Source: Acanthosepion esculentum
Taxonomy: Eukaryota; Mollusca; Cephalopoda; Sepiida; Sepiidae
DNA: 64,000 nt
Direction of reading: 5' to 3'
NCBI GenBank assembly: GCA_964036315.1
Contig: OZ038507.1
Span: forward strand, 61,614,916-61,678,915
Within the stretch, counting starts at the first letter, position 1, and each line of letters opens with the position of its first letter. A model generated the notes under the pieces. That model was given only the letters and a program-made list of their open reading frames with translations, did not search any database and had not been told where the DNA came from. Of this stretch, positions 11,669 to 22,823 are shown piece after piece. The translations under genes were made by a program, and so were the position numbers.

Positions 11669-12504
11669 CCTGTATTGACAGATTTTCGCGGTGGTTCGAA
11701 GCACTGCCGATGCCAGATATGACGGCATACACCACAGCCAGGACATTCCTTGCCGGATGGGTAGCGAGATACGGTGTCCCAGAGAATGTGACAACAGATA
11801 GAGGCCGACAGTTCGAGTCCGAACTCTTCCATAAACTATCAGCACTCTTGGGCACCAGGAACATCCACTCTACTGCATACCACCCACAAGCAAACGGTGC
11901 AGTCGAGCGATTTCATCGCAGCCTAAAAGCCTCTTTACGTGCGGTGCTTACCAGCAATGCAAAGTGGTTAGAACATCTTCCGCTAATACTGTTGGGGCTG
12001 CACACCGTAGTAAAGAGGGATATGGATTGCTCAGCAGCAGAAGTGCTGTATGGTACCACATTGCGCCTGCCAGCACAATACCTTTTCGACGCACCAGAGA
12101 AAGTGTGGGATGTTGCATCATTTGTGGATAGGCTGACCAAAAATATGGCCAAGATGGCATATTCTCCTTCGGGAGAAAACAAGGGCATTAAAACATATGT
12201 ACCCAAGGCCCTAGAGACATGCAGACCTGTATTTGTCCGGGATACAGCCAGGTCGCATTCCCTGCAACCACCGTATCGCGGCCCCTTTAAAGTTGCAAAG
12301 AAGTGCAACAAGTTCTTCAGCGTTCTTATAAAGGACGAAGAACAAAACATCTCCATCGACAGGCTAAAACCTGCAACGCTGGAGGACGCTTACCTAGAGG
12401 TAGCACCCTCACACTTGATGCCAGTGGAAATGACACTGGAAAAACGCCCTCAAGAAAAAAAAAAACACGTTCGAGCAGACAGGTACGAGGGCCTGCTCAT
12501 TTAA
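11665..12504 (+). pseudogene. Gypsy-type integrase core and C-terminus remnant
   Basis: About 279 open codons, with DRFSRWFEA, TTDRGRQFES (second catalytic D) and GAVERFHRSLKASL (catalytic E), then the C-terminal 'PPYRGPFKVAKK..K.F' chromatin-binding-like module. The first catalytic aspartate lies upstream of a frameshift. It would insert element DNA; inactive here. Confidence 0.85.
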
Positions 12505-12523
12505 GGGACTGAAAGGACACATG

Positions 12524-12850
12524 GCACAGTGGATAAAGGCGTTGGTTAGATCCAGTGACAGACCCGAAGAGTGTGAGTTCAATACCCGGTTCAGGCAGTG
12601 GAGAACTTTCAGAGGGAAAATTAGCAGGAGATAACTGATAACTGACATCCATCAAACATGGCTCGTGGAACTAGAACAGTCTACCCCAGTGATCGAAATA
12701 AAGGGTTCGGTTCGAAATTCCAACCACCTGAAGAAGGCCGGAGCGTACAACAGCCGAAACGTTGTGACAAATATGGCGACAAAGATGAGGACAATAGTCC
12801 GACTAATGTAAATACTGTACATAATACCTCATCTCAGAAATATAGACAGA
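12524..12850 (+). repeat. SINE family S1, copy with tRNA-like head
   Basis: Head: A-box-like TGGCACAGTGG (12522-12532) and B-box-like GAGTTCAATACCC (12574-12586), so it is tRNA-derived. The body has 'cagtctaccccagtgatcga', 'gagcgtacaacagccgaaac' and a TGTAAATA segment as in the other S1 copies. It abuts the Gypsy-type integrase end. Not a functional tRNA: the cloverleaf is incomplete. Confidence 0.75.
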
Positions 12851-13079
12851 CTCTGTTGATAAGCTTTTCTTTTCTTTTTTTCCTTTTTCTCCAAGTTTAG
12901 ACATTATCATCAGTCCAGGGTAGACTGTACGAAGGAGAATGCATTCTTCTTTTTGTGTTGTCCTTTCAGGATATAGGCTATCATGGCTCACCACCATTTC
13001 TTATCCTTTTATTGTGATGTTTAATAAATTCTGTTTGATTTTATTTTTTTTTATCTCTCCTAAATCTTGTTCAGCCATT

Positions 13080-15240
13080 CATTTAATTAAGCTCACAAAG
13101 TATATTATGCGTTGTTTTATTCCTGTCCTGTGAGTATCAAATTTTCCAAGCCCTCTTTCCTCATTATGTGCCCTACAGAATTCAGCCATCTCTTCTTGAT
13201 AAGAATTCATTATTCATTATGCCTCTTAATACCTTGTGGAACATATGGCCGCAACAACACCGCTCCAATGGATGCGGTTCCAGGCGATCCTCTTCAGCTC
13301 GGCCCATGTTGTGCTGGCTGCCTTCCTGGGGGATTTCACCAGCACACATCATACGTTCCACTTTGGTGGACTCTTCCTTTGGCCATGTTGCTTGAAGATA
13401 TCGTTGCGGTTTCTGTAACAGGCTAGTTTTTAAGTGAGTAGGTTGTTAGCCTATTGCGCACCCCCTCCCCCCAACCTGGAGGAACAGTGTGTGTCTTTCA
13501 TCTGGCTCCTATCCCACAGACCTGTTGAGCTTGGTTGTACCAGCTAAGGGCCGAAGCCCCTGCCCACATATCTCTGAGGGTCGTTGAAGCACGCAAGCTG
13601 TCCTACCACGTCAAGGTGACACTCCATCAGGACGGGATGTTAAGTATAAGTGTCCTTTTTGTTTCCATTTTCTCTAAAACTTCGTCGTTGCTCACATGTT
13701 CGGTCCATGGTATCCTCACCATGCTTCTGTAGAACCACATTTCTCTTGCTTCAAGTCTCTTCTTCATGTTCCATCCATGGTATTCTCTCTTCCCGATGTT
13801 AAGTATAAGTGTCCTTTTTGTTTCCATTTTCTCTAAAACTTCGTCGTTGCTCACATGTTCGGTCCATGGTATTCTCAGCATGCTTCTGTAGAACCACATT
13901 TCTGTTGCTTCAAGTCTCTTCTTCATGTTCCATCCATGGTATTCTCTCTTCCCGATGTTAAGTATAAGTGTCCTTTTTGTTTCCATTTTCTCTAAAACTT
14001 CGTCGTTGCTCACATGTTCGGTCCATGGTATTCTCAGCATGCTTCTGTAGAACCACATTTCTGTTGCTTTAAGTCTCTTCTTCATCTTTGAGGAGATTGT
14101 CTAGCATTCATTGCCATAGAGGAGGACGGATATTGCGTAACAGTTCAGTACTCATTTTCTATCTGTTAACAAAGTTTTTCTGTTTCTTAGTAAGCTTTTA
14201 GAATGCATCTTTGGCTATGAAAATGTGCCTTTTGTATTTCAGTGTCGCACGTTCCATCCTAAAACACTTCCCAGATATTTGATTGAATTTTTGTATTTTG
14301 ATTTCAGTATCTCTGATTTGTGATTTGCATTTTACTAACAACCATGCATTCTGTCTTCTTGCAGTAGGATGGTCAATCCTTTCTTCTCGTGTTTCTTTAC
14401 TACCTTCTGTTGGAGTTTTTGGAGTTTTCTTAGCGTTTCTACTATCAACACTGTGTCATCTGCATATCTTATGTTTATAAGATTTGTGGCAGCCAGTGTA
14501 TTGTCGGAAAATAGTAACGAACTTACCTTCATGACTACTGGTAGAGGGGGAAGGATGAGAAGAAAATAAAATAAAAAATGCAACTGCATTCCTTGTGATT
14601 GTTTTTATTTTACTGATCATGCAAATTTGGAGCATCGTGTGACTTATGAGGGTCACATGACACATTTTGCTATCTTTTTAAAAGCAGCTTTTTTTGCTGC
14701 ATTTGGTTTTTTTTTTGTTTTGTTTTGTTTTGTTTTTGTTGGTTTTTTTTTTAGTCACTACTTCTATCTATACAATGGTTTTTCTAACTAGGAAAATTTA
14801 TCAGACCTTAGATGAGAAATCCTACCCTAGGTCGCAACTGGCAATCTGTTGCAATTTTCTAATCACTTGGACCTTTAAGATAGTGTATTCTTTTTTTCTA
14901 TCTGTCGATTGCTGTGGTTGGACTGAAGTAATGGGCTGTTACTTCTTGGGTTCGTTACCCCCCTTTATCTGCTATGGTCTTATTCCTTTACCCTCTCTTA
15001 GCATTCCCCACTGAGGGAATTTGCTAAAGTACACTGGTAGAACTTCTGATTCTCAGAATCATCTCATTGTATAGGTTGAATGTCCGAACAAAAAGACACA
15101 TCCTTGTCTTACATCCTTTTCTTTTTTTGTATAGCTGCTGAACGCATTTTATATCCGCGTACAGGTGTTTTGCTGCCAGTATAGGTTCAACAGATTTTTG
15201 TGGCATACTTTATTGAACGCCTTTGCGTAATCTATAAAAC
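13080..15240 (-). mobile_element. decayed LINE (non-LTR retrotransposon), C-terminal half
   Basis: Reading leftwards on minus: fingers region (15240-15025, with 'GCKTRMCLFVRTFNLYNEMI' like the conserved 'RQGC..SP.LFNLY.E'), the RT active site YADD at about 14465 (NIRYADDTVLIVE), then the C-terminal EMWFYRSMLRIPWTEHVS block (14085-13627) and 'HNEERGLENL'-type residues near 13200-13080. Stops and frameshifts interrupt it. An unrelated-looking segment, 13240-13626, interrupts the C-terminal module. Confidence 0.78.
13636..14085 (-). repeat. in-frame tandem triplication of a LINE C-terminal segment
   Basis: Unit of 159 bp (53 codons) with copies starting at 13636, 13795 and 13954, the last slightly shorter. 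Because 159 is divisible by three, the minus-strand frame stays open across all copies and repeats EMWFYRSMLRIPW three times. Confidence 0.92.
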
Positions 15241-15539
15241 ATAGGTACAGTTCCTACTGAATTTGTATTCCTCTTTCTGATAACACTTTATTGTCTATAT
15301 AGTTCAAAAGCTAAGCACTGTAGTAAGAAACGGAATATTTTGTTAGAAAAGGAAGAAAAGTGGCACAGCAACACCTCTATGGGTTATTGTAAAGTAACTG
15401 GGCATGGTTAAATGTAATTAGCAAAAATGCCCAACAAAACAGATTTGAAAAAAATTTGCAATAAACAATAATTTATATTTCTGTGTCTGCTATCAACACT
15501 AATTCATCTTAGGTTTGTAAGATTTGTGGCAACCAATAA

Positions 15540-15640
15540 TGTATCCTGGTAGAACTTCTGATTCTCTCGGAATCGTTTCACTGTATCAGTTGAATGTCTG
15601 GTGAGAAAACACATCCTTGTCTTACGCCCTTTTTTTTTAA
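15540..15640 (-). mobile_element. short LINE RT fragment
   Basis: Matches 15045-15115 closely ('agaacttctgattctc', 'acacatccttgtcttac') and belongs to the same LINE family's fingers region. Confidence 0.6.
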
Positions 15641-15919
15641 TTTTTAATTTTTTTTTATAACTGCTGAACTCATTTTATGTCCGTGTACACTATCTTGGGT
15701 ATGACATAAATAACAATAATAAATACATGGAGCTCTCTGTGGATCAGTTTTAATAATCAATATTACTAAGATCCACTCCTATATTTCAAAGACCTATTAT
15801 ATTAAGAACTTTAACTAAAACTTTGTAATTGCAGGTTATATCTATTGTAAATACGTTTATTTATCTAATTTACTGTCTTTGGCTTATTTATGTTTAGAAT
15901 TTAGTAAAATTTAAGCTAA

Positions 15920-16914
15920 ATGCGTGACCTCTCTGAGTTTGAAAATGGGCAAACTGTTGGAGCTCGCATGGCAGGGGCCTCGATCACTAAGGTTGCTGAA
16001 CTGTTTGGTTTTTCAAGAGCTACCATATCAAGAACTATGACGCAATTCAGGAAACAGGGTAAAACCTCTAGCAAGCATAGCAATTCGGGCCAGACTTGCA
16101 AACTTATTGACAGGAACCAACGTGCATTGAAATGCAATGTGGCGAAAAATCATCGGGCTACTGTGACCAAAGTGACTGCTGAGTTGAATAATCATCCGAA
16201 TAGTCCAGTTTCTACTAAAACTGTTCGTTGTGAGCTCCATAAGGCTGGATATCATGGAAGAGTCGCCGTAAGGAAATCTTCTCTCCACTCGCAACATTCA
16301 GAAGCGGTTGAAGTGGTGCAGAGATCACAATGCCATATTCCCAGACAAGTCCAGTTTTTCTCTTTTCTCAACTTCAGGGCAAGTTTATGTGTGGAGGCAG
16401 CCCAAAGAAGCTTACAACTTTGACTGCCTTCTTCCAACAGTGAAGCATGGTGGTGGATCAGTGATAGTTTGGGCCGCTATATGATGGAAATATCTCGGTC
16501 CAATAGTTGCACTGTGTGGTAGAATCAACAGCAAACCTGAACATTTTGGGTGATCATGTTCATCCAATGACCCAGACTTGATCCCCTGATGGTGACTGCA
16601 TCTTCCAAGACGATAATGCTCCAATACATACCACTTGAGTGGTTAAGAATTGGTATGAAGAGCATGAAAGTGAGCTAGAACATATGGAGTGGCCTCCCCA
16701 ATCTCCAGATATCAATTTTGAACATTTGTGGTGCATTTTGGAGCAACAAGTTAGGAGCCGCTATCCTCCACCGTCGTGTCTTAAAGAGCTAGAGCAGGTG
16801 TTAATGGAAGAATGGCTGAAAATTCCTCTGGATGAAGTCAGGAAGCTGTATGATTCCATTCCTAGACGTATTAAAGCTGTATGTGAGGCTAAAGGAGGAC
16901 CAACTCCATATTAA
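15920..16914 (+). pseudogene. Tc1-type transposase, several frameshifts and stops
   Basis: The N-terminal paired-type HTH is open (MRDLSEFENGQTVGARMAGA, then ISRTMTQFRKQGK, about residues 1-55). The catalytic core is broken: KHGGG-type residues appear near 16443, DCIFQDDNAPIHTT holds the second aspartate, and an in-frame TGA (16636-16638) follows. The C-terminal frame 16639-16914 keeps WPPQSPDINFEHLW with the catalytic glutamate, one residue shorter than usual. It would cut and paste at TA sites; inactive here. Confidence 0.85.
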
Positions 16915-16961
16915 ATAAATTTTCTTTGAATTTAACGAGTGTTTCAATTATTTTGTCCAAC

Positions 16962-16962
<1 letters not shown>
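15920..16962 (+). mobile_element. decayed Tc1-type DNA transposon
   Basis: The transposase remnant is followed by a 3' end running 'gtgtttcaattattttgtcc' up to CCCCTATATA, the usual Tc1-like inverted-repeat end. No matching 5' inverted repeat is visible left of 15920, so the left end is lost or diverged. Confidence 0.8.

Positions 16963-16964
<2 letters not shown>

Positions 16965-17002
<38 letters not shown>
16965..17002. repeat. (TA)n microsatellite
   Basis: Begins exactly at the Tc1 right end, consistent with expansion of the TA target. Confidence 0.9.
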
Positions 17003-17004
<2 letters not shown>

Positions 17005-17059
17005 ATTAATTATTTATTATAAAAAATTTAAAACTTGTAACCTTATAGTTAAAAATAAT

Positions 17060-17424
17060 AATTCACCTCCTAGAACAAAATTAAATAGAGCAAACATTAT
17101 TTACGAATTCAAATGTCCATTAAGGAATTGTATTCCTCAAGAATCAACTTTCGTAAATAATTATATAGGCCACACTAAAATTGTTTAGCACACAGATTAA
17201 CTCTACACCTTTCTGACAAGAGCTCAATTAGATCTCATTTAAATATTCATGGAGACCTGCAAGACACTATTCGGAATATACTTGTCGACAACACTAATAT
17301 AATAGCATCATCCACTTGCAAAAAAAGGCTAAAAATAATGGAAGCCTTACTAATAAAAATAAACAAACCAACACTTAATAATATTAACTTTGAACATGGA
17401 CATAATATCTTGACCGTGTTTTGA
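17060..17424 (+). pseudogene. Penelope-like element GIY-YIG endonuclease remnant
   Basis: Frame 1 reads NIIYEFKCPLRNC, then FVNNYIGHTK, matching the 'VY.F.CP...C...YIG.T' core of Penelope-type GIY-YIG nucleases. After a frameshift near 17190 it resumes with 'SIRSHLNIHGDLQDTIRNIL' and KKRLKIMEALLI, ending at a TGA (17422-17424). This domain would nick target DNA for priming. The first GIY strand is not visible, and the upstream RT is absent. Confidence 0.72.
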
Positions 17425-17497
17425 AACAAAAAAGTGAATTATTTTATAAAACATACATATAACAAACTATTTCTAATTCTAACAGTTGAAATATAAT

Positions 17498-17535
17498 CCT
17501 TGATAATGGCTAAATGTATAGCCGAAAGCGCTCGG
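17498..17535 (+). ncRNA. degenerate hammerhead-like motif
   Basis: TTGATAAT, then a GGCTA...TAGCC hairpin, then GAAA. This is the layout of a hammerhead core, but with TTGATAA in place of CTGATGA. It lies 75 bp after the Penelope-like nuclease, where such elements often carry hammerheads. It lacks essential core bases, so activity is unlikely. Confidence 0.35.
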
Positions 17536-17697
17536 AAAAAAAGAACATTCGGACAGTTTTTATATTATTTATCCTCTGAAAAGAAAAACTTTATTAGATC
17601 GCACGAGAAATTATGTAAAAAACTAAATAAAAGCACCTTGTCAGTCGTTTTTAATGAAATGTGCTTAAAAGAAGGATTGGTGCCTAAATACACAAAA

Positions 17698-17699
<2 letters not shown>

Positions 17700-17740
<41 letters not shown>

Positions 17741-17742
17741 TA
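17700..17742. repeat. (TA)n(CA)n microsatellite
   Basis: A TA run of about 20 bp passes into a CA run of about 20 bp. Confidence 0.9.
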
Positions 17743-18008
17743 AGATAAATATGTGGTTGTGTGTGTTTTCAGGTGCTTCTGAACTGACAGGATACAAGAT
17801 CTACCTGGGGTAGGGTGAGTGAGTACAATCTTATTTTCACAGCAAACTTGTTTCTTTTTTTGTTGTTTTTTCTATTTGTGTGTCAGTGCATTTTCTCTAA
17901 ATATAAGTTTTGTGTTTCCAAACTTTAAATCAGGGACGTCCAACTTAATATTTCCATGCAGCCCACTGTATCCTAAAATCTTTAGGTATATTTTCATTTA
18001 CTTTAGTA

Positions 18009-18948
18009 CAGTAAACTACATCCGCGTCCAAGGTAAGACGATAAACTATGTCCAACAGCAAGGCCTCTGATCGGGAGGTTTTGAGGAGCGTGGAACCACC
18101 TCTTAATTGCTGGTGTTCACAGGTCCACCCTGACCCGGGGTTGTAGCACCTGTTAGGGTCCCAGCTATGGGCAAATAGTTAACCCTAAAACTGAGGTAAA
18201 AAGCATTGTAAAAGTATAAAAATAGGTTTTAATACTAGAAATACTTTGTAAAAAATCATTACCAGAAATAAATTTTTGAAGAAAAAAAAATATTACCAGC
18301 TATACATTTTTTAAAATAATATTACCAGCTATACACTTTTTAAAATAATATTACCAGCTATACATTTTTTTAAAAATATTACCAGCTATACATTTTTTAA
18401 AAAATAATATTACCAGCTATACATTTTTAAAAAAATAATATTACCAGCTATACATTTTTTAAAAAATAATATTACCAGCTATACATTTTTTTAAAATAAT
18501 ATTACCAGCTATACATTTTTTTAAAAATAATATTACCAGCTATACATTTTTTTAAAAATAATATTACCAGCTATACATTTTTTAAAAAATAATATTACCA
18601 GCTATACATTTTTTAAAAAATAATATTACCAGCTATACATTTTTAAAAAAATAATATTACCAGCTATACATTTTTAAAAAAATAATATTACCAGCTATAC
18701 ATTTTTTAAAAAATAATATTACCAGCTATACATTTTTTAAAAAATGATATTACCAGCTATACATTTTTTTAAAAATGATATTACCAGCTATACATTTTTT
18801 AAAAATGATATTACCAGCTATACATTTTTCAGGAAAAAATATTACCAGAAATAAATTTTTAGCAAAACAAAATATTACCAGGAAAAAAAAGTTGTTGGCA
18901 TTAAACTCATTGAGGTTGGTATGCTGTAAAACACACCAAACCAAACCA
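18009..18948 (+). repeat. repeat family F2, copy 2, with expanded internal array
   Basis: The head (18009-18185) has 'caaggcctctgatcgggagg' and 'gacccggggttgtagcacct'. The tail (18895-18948) has 'attgaggttggtatgctgta' and CCAAACCAAACC. Between them, one internal module has expanded to about 17 units (18291-18835). Confidence 0.85.
18291..18835 (+). repeat. 31-bp minisatellite inside F2
   Basis: About 17 tandem units of 'attaccagctatacatttt' plus an A/T spacer that varies by 1-3 bases. No unique spacers between units, so not a CRISPR array. Confidence 0.95.
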
Positions 18949-18949
18949 T

Positions 18950-19320
18950 GTCTGTGTACAGGCGGTTTGCTGCCAGTATAGGTTCAACAGATCTTTGTGG
19001 CATACTTTATCAAACACCTTTGCGTAATCTATAAAGCATAGGTACAGGTCCTACCTCATTTGTGTTTTATCTTTCTGATAACGCTTTATGGTCTACATAG
19101 TCCAAAAGCTAAGCAATGTAATAAGAAATGGAATATTTTGTTAGAAGAGGAATTTGAAATTTGGGCTCATCCTTTTGTTGATAACCATACATTCCGTCTT
19201 GCAGTTGATGTTTCGTTCTTCTCACTTTCCTTCACTACCATTTGTAGGAGTTTTTTTTTGTAGTTTTCTTTCTGTGTCTGCTATCAACACTGTGTCATCT
19301 GCATATCTATGGAAAAACAA
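18950..19320 (-). mobile_element. LINE RT fragment, same family as 13080-15240
   Basis: Shares 'gctgccagtataggttcaac' and 'ggcatactttatcaaacacc' with 15170-15230, and 'gctatcaacactgtgtcatc' (the YADD region on minus) with 14435-14460. Frames are broken. Confidence 0.7.
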
Positions 19321-19854
19321 GTCAAATTACCTGTGTGGTTAGACATGAGAGGTGGAGTGTTTGCCATGCTGGTTTTCCGAAGCGAGGCGGCTCTGAGCTC
19401 TGGTGTTTTGTAATGGAAAATTGGGTCAGCTCAATAAAAGACTCTGAGTTGTATTTGGTGCTATAAACACCAGGAGTTGCATCCTCTTCCACAATGGGCT
19501 ATTGAGAGAAGACCTACTACTTAGAGTAGGTGCTGCTGCCTATTTGTATATGAATGATACTGGGCAGGTATTAGTCAATAGTCGGCATGGGTCTGGAACT
19601 AGGAGAGCTATATAACACCAGTATTTTTCTCAGTCGAGAGAAGCACTCTCAACATGCAGGCGTGTGAAAACCAGACAAGACGAACACATTTTTGTAATTT
19701 TTTTGCTTGAAGGGGTTGTATGCGCAGGTCTGCCACCTTGTTAGTTAAGGCCAGCTTTCTTCCATTCTCTACTTTTCCTTTGTGAGAGGGACTTATGAGA
19801 ACAGTCGTTCCACAAGCTCTCTTCTTCTCATATAGTTAACTGATCCCTGTTTGG

Positions 19855-20050
19855 ATTTGGGTCACAAGATAGGCAGTGTTTCTTAACACGTACTTCTTCT
19901 CACATAGGTCGCAAGATAGGCAGTGTTTCTTAACACGTACTTCTTCTCACATAGGTCGCAAGATAGGCAGTGTTTCTTAACACGTACTTCTTCTCACATA
20001 GTTAACTGATCCCTGTTTGGATTTGGGTCATGAGATAGGCAGTGTTTTGC
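19855..20050 (+). repeat. 47-bp tandem repeat, about 4 units
   Basis: Unit 'gcaagataggcagtgtttct' plus 'taacacgtacttcttctcac'. The outer units are flanked on each side by 'gttaactgatccctgtttgg'. Confidence 0.85.
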
Positions 20051-20089
20051 AACACATACTGTACCAGATTGGCTTCTAGCTACCTTTAG

Positions 20090-20400
20090 AATCGGAAAGG
20101 AATTTTTGACATTATGAATCCTGGTAGGACTTCTAGTTCTCTCAGGATCATTTTGCTGTATAGATTGAACAAGTCCTGTGAGAAGACACATCCTTGCCTT
20201 CCACCCTTTTCTGTTTCTCCTGAACTCATTTTCAATCTGTATGCAGGTGGTTTGCTGATAACATAAGTTCTTGATTATTCTCATAACCATATCCTAAATA
20301 TGTCAAGGTTGCTAAGCAGTTCCAACAGATTTTTGTGGCAGGCTTTATCGAATGTCTTTACATGATCTATAAAGCATAGGTACATGTCCTGCTGTATTTG
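20090..20400 (-). mobile_element. LINE RT fragment
   Basis: Shares 'tcattttgctgtatagattg', 'agacacatccttgccttcca' and 'tttgtggcaggctttatcga' with the LINE at 15025-15240. The 47-bp array just to its left is a separate feature. Confidence 0.65.
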
Positions 20401-21289
20401 TACAACGTATTAATTCAAACTTGATCAAAGTGTGCTTGTGTGTACATTGAATTAATATCTCCAAAGAAACACAATACCCAAGGTTTAAAATGAATTTCTA
20501 AAAATGAAAAATCTTTCCTGAAGATTTTAACTTTTAATTTCAAGCTAATAAATTTGATATTTCCAATGCTTTGTTGTATTTCAAAATGAATTTAAATTGA
20601 TTTTTTTTATTTTTTTATTTTTTTTATTTATTATATAGAATTAAGTGTGATGGTGAGGGATTACTGATGTTAAAAAAAAACAAAGAAAATTTATATTTTT
20701 ACCAAGATTTTCTTTTAAAAAAAAAAAACCATTTCTAAAATAATTTCATTCATTTGTAAGTAAGTCTTGAAAGTTCCAGTAAACTCCACCAGTTTGATTT
20801 TTGCAAGAATTTCCAAATCAATGCGTTTTTCACTGCAAAAATAACCTATACTAATTTATGGTCACCTACTGGCACAAGAAGAACAATTTTAACCAAGATT
20901 TTGAAGTTTCTAGAAAAGGATTAAAATATAATTTATAATCAAAAAATCCTTTGCGCTTTCATTTTAATAATAACAAAAATTTTGAGGATAAAACTTTTGT
21001 TTTTAAGTTTGGGTTTTTTTTTTCACCATGTATGCTCATTTTTCAGTGAATCTTTAGTTATCTCCAAAAAAAGCGTTACCTCAAGTTAAAAATTCATTTA
21101 AAAAAAATTGAAAAATCTTTTTATTTTCAATTTTTAAAATTCAAGTTAATAGATTCAATTTAATATAACAAAATACTTTGCTATATTTCAAACCGTATTT
21201 AAATTAATTGGATTTTCTTTTTTAAATTGTTAAACTTGCTAAAAATTGTCCGTTTTAGCAAATTTGTCATCACCACATAATTCCTTTGG
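20401..21289. other. AT-rich stretch with a weak direct repeat
   Basis: 20465-20600 and 21056-21215 resemble each other (ATCTCCAAA..., TTGAAAAATC..., ATTTCAAA...). No gene recognised. Confidence 0.4.
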
Positions 21290-21982
21290 TTAATTTGCAA
21301 TATAAGCACCAAAAACCCACAGTATTGAGGATGTACCATTCTGGTGTGAAATTGCCTGGTTATTTTGAAAATGACATTAAAACATTGCGCTTGATTACTG
21401 TTTAGAAGTTATGGACAATGTAAATTCGACTTCTTTCTTGTTGCATACACAGAATGTCCTGGCTTTGTTTACATACGTTTGCCTTGAGTAGTCATGCAGC
21501 GTGGAAGCTTCATTTGTCTTGATTACTGTGCATTGTGTAAAGTTTGAAATGAATGTGCAAAAAACATAAAATCTGACTATTAAAATAAAAATTATATGCC
21601 TGAAAAGTAAAAAAAAAAAAGGATTTTTTTTTTCTTCTTTTCAATGATGTTTTTTTTTTTTTTAATTTTTTGTCATGAAAGTTTCTTAAATTTAAAGCTT
21701 CATGAATTACATTTTAGGGTGAGATTCTGTTTCATTAGCTATAAGAAGATTTATTAAGGACAATAAAGAAAAAATATTAATTTTAAAAAATAAGAGCATT
21801 TTAAAATAACATCTGCAAAAATTGTGCAGTAAACAAGACCAGTAAGATATGAAAAGCTATAAAAAGACCGTTAACTAAGTAAGCTTCCCACATATTATTA
21901 CTAGAGGAAAACGTATGTAAACAATGCCATTAATGGTACATTCTCAATACTGGGGGCTTTTGGTGCTTATACTGCAAATTAA
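21290..21982. mobile_element. 693-bp MITE-like element with ~50-bp terminal inverted repeats and TTAA flanks
   Basis: The ends TTAATTTGCAATATAAGCAC and GGTGCTTATACTGCAAATTAA are inverted repeats that extend about 50 bp, to 'gtaccat'/'atggtac'. TTAA at both ends (21290-21293, 21979-21982) fits a piggyBac-type target. No open frame inside. Confidence 0.75.
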
Positions 21983-22064
21983 CCATTCCTTTTTCTAATA
22001 ATCTTTAAAATAACTTAATAAAAACAATGTTTAAGATGTTGATAAGAAAAGACCAAAAGATTTA

Positions 22065-22823
22065 TCTCTATCTATAAAAGGCAGGATGTGTGTGTGTGTG
22101 TGTGTGTAACGAATGCACGGCTGCAATTTTCGATGGATTTGCACCTAAATTTACATGCTTATGCTCCAAGTTAGCGGAAAGGCCAAGACCAACTTTGCAT
22201 TTCCCAACTCCCATCGATAGTGGAAATAATCAGCAGTTTTCATGTAGTTTGCAGCCATTTTCTACTGGCCAGAGTGAGAGCCTATAGCTGGCTGCCACGA
22301 ATAGGCAGGAAGATTCTATTGGCCAGCGTGAGAGCCAACAGCTGACTGACACGAATGTTAACTAGCATGCTATCATGCAAAAAAAATCGATAGCTGCATT
22401 CGTCACGAGTGTGAAAAATTTAAATCTGCATGGCGCTTTACTCCAATTGGCTCATTCGCTTGCTTAAAGTCAACGTTGATTCTGATTCCGCAGAACTGGG
22501 TTGGGTGTGAAAAAGTATTCGTTGTTAACATTCTTTTTTCATTCGGTTTTTCCAGTTACGAGTCCTTTTTTAAAGCTGATCGTTTTGTGTTCATTTTGTT
22601 TAGTTCTTTTTTCATAACAGATTTAATGTTTAGTATAGAGTTTAGAAAAAATTTGCAGTGTGAGATAGGCAAGAAATAAGGCATGTAGCAACATCAGCAC
22701 GGCAAAGGGCACTCCTTTAAAGGCAAGGAAGGGCAAAAATATTTTAAGTCATGTGATAGCGATTGCTGTATGAGTCGTACGATTTTTGAATCAAGCCCGG
22801 GCAACGCCGGGCCATGCTGCTAG
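22065..22823 (+). mobile_element. non-autonomous Helitron (~759 bp)
   Basis: 5' end TCTCTATCTATAAAAGG follows an A (22064). The 3' end has a hairpin, arms GCCCGG (22795-22800) and CCGGGC (22807-22812), then ATGCTG and terminal CTAG (22820-22823), followed by T. This is the Helitron rule set: 5' TC, a 3' GC-rich hairpin about 10 nt before CTRR, and insertion between A and T. No Rep/helicase frame is present; a (TG)n run lies near 22087. Confidence 0.85.

Larger units (their letters stand above)
7994..12504 (+). mobile_element. decayed Ty3/Gypsy-type LTR retroelement
   Basis: A candidate 5' LTR (7994-8311) is followed by gag, protease, reverse transcriptase, RNase H and integrase remnants in the canonical Gypsy order, all on + and broken by several frameshifts. 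No convincing 3' LTR was found: an S1 SINE begins about 20 bp after the integrase end. The copy cannot encode a complete polyprotein. Confidence 0.85.

Noticed and set aside
12505..12523. Possible start of a 3' LTR (GGGACTGAAAGGACAC)
   Set aside because: It slightly resembles the 5' LTR start, but the match ends within ~15 bp, where the S1 SINE begins.
12520..12600. Possible tRNA gene
   Set aside because: A- and B-box-like motifs are present, but no cloverleaf can be closed and the sequence continues into a SINE body.
13240..13426. Overlapping plus frames of 60-104 codons
   Set aside because: The region is GC-richer but reads as decayed LINE sequence on minus; no plus-strand domain recognised.
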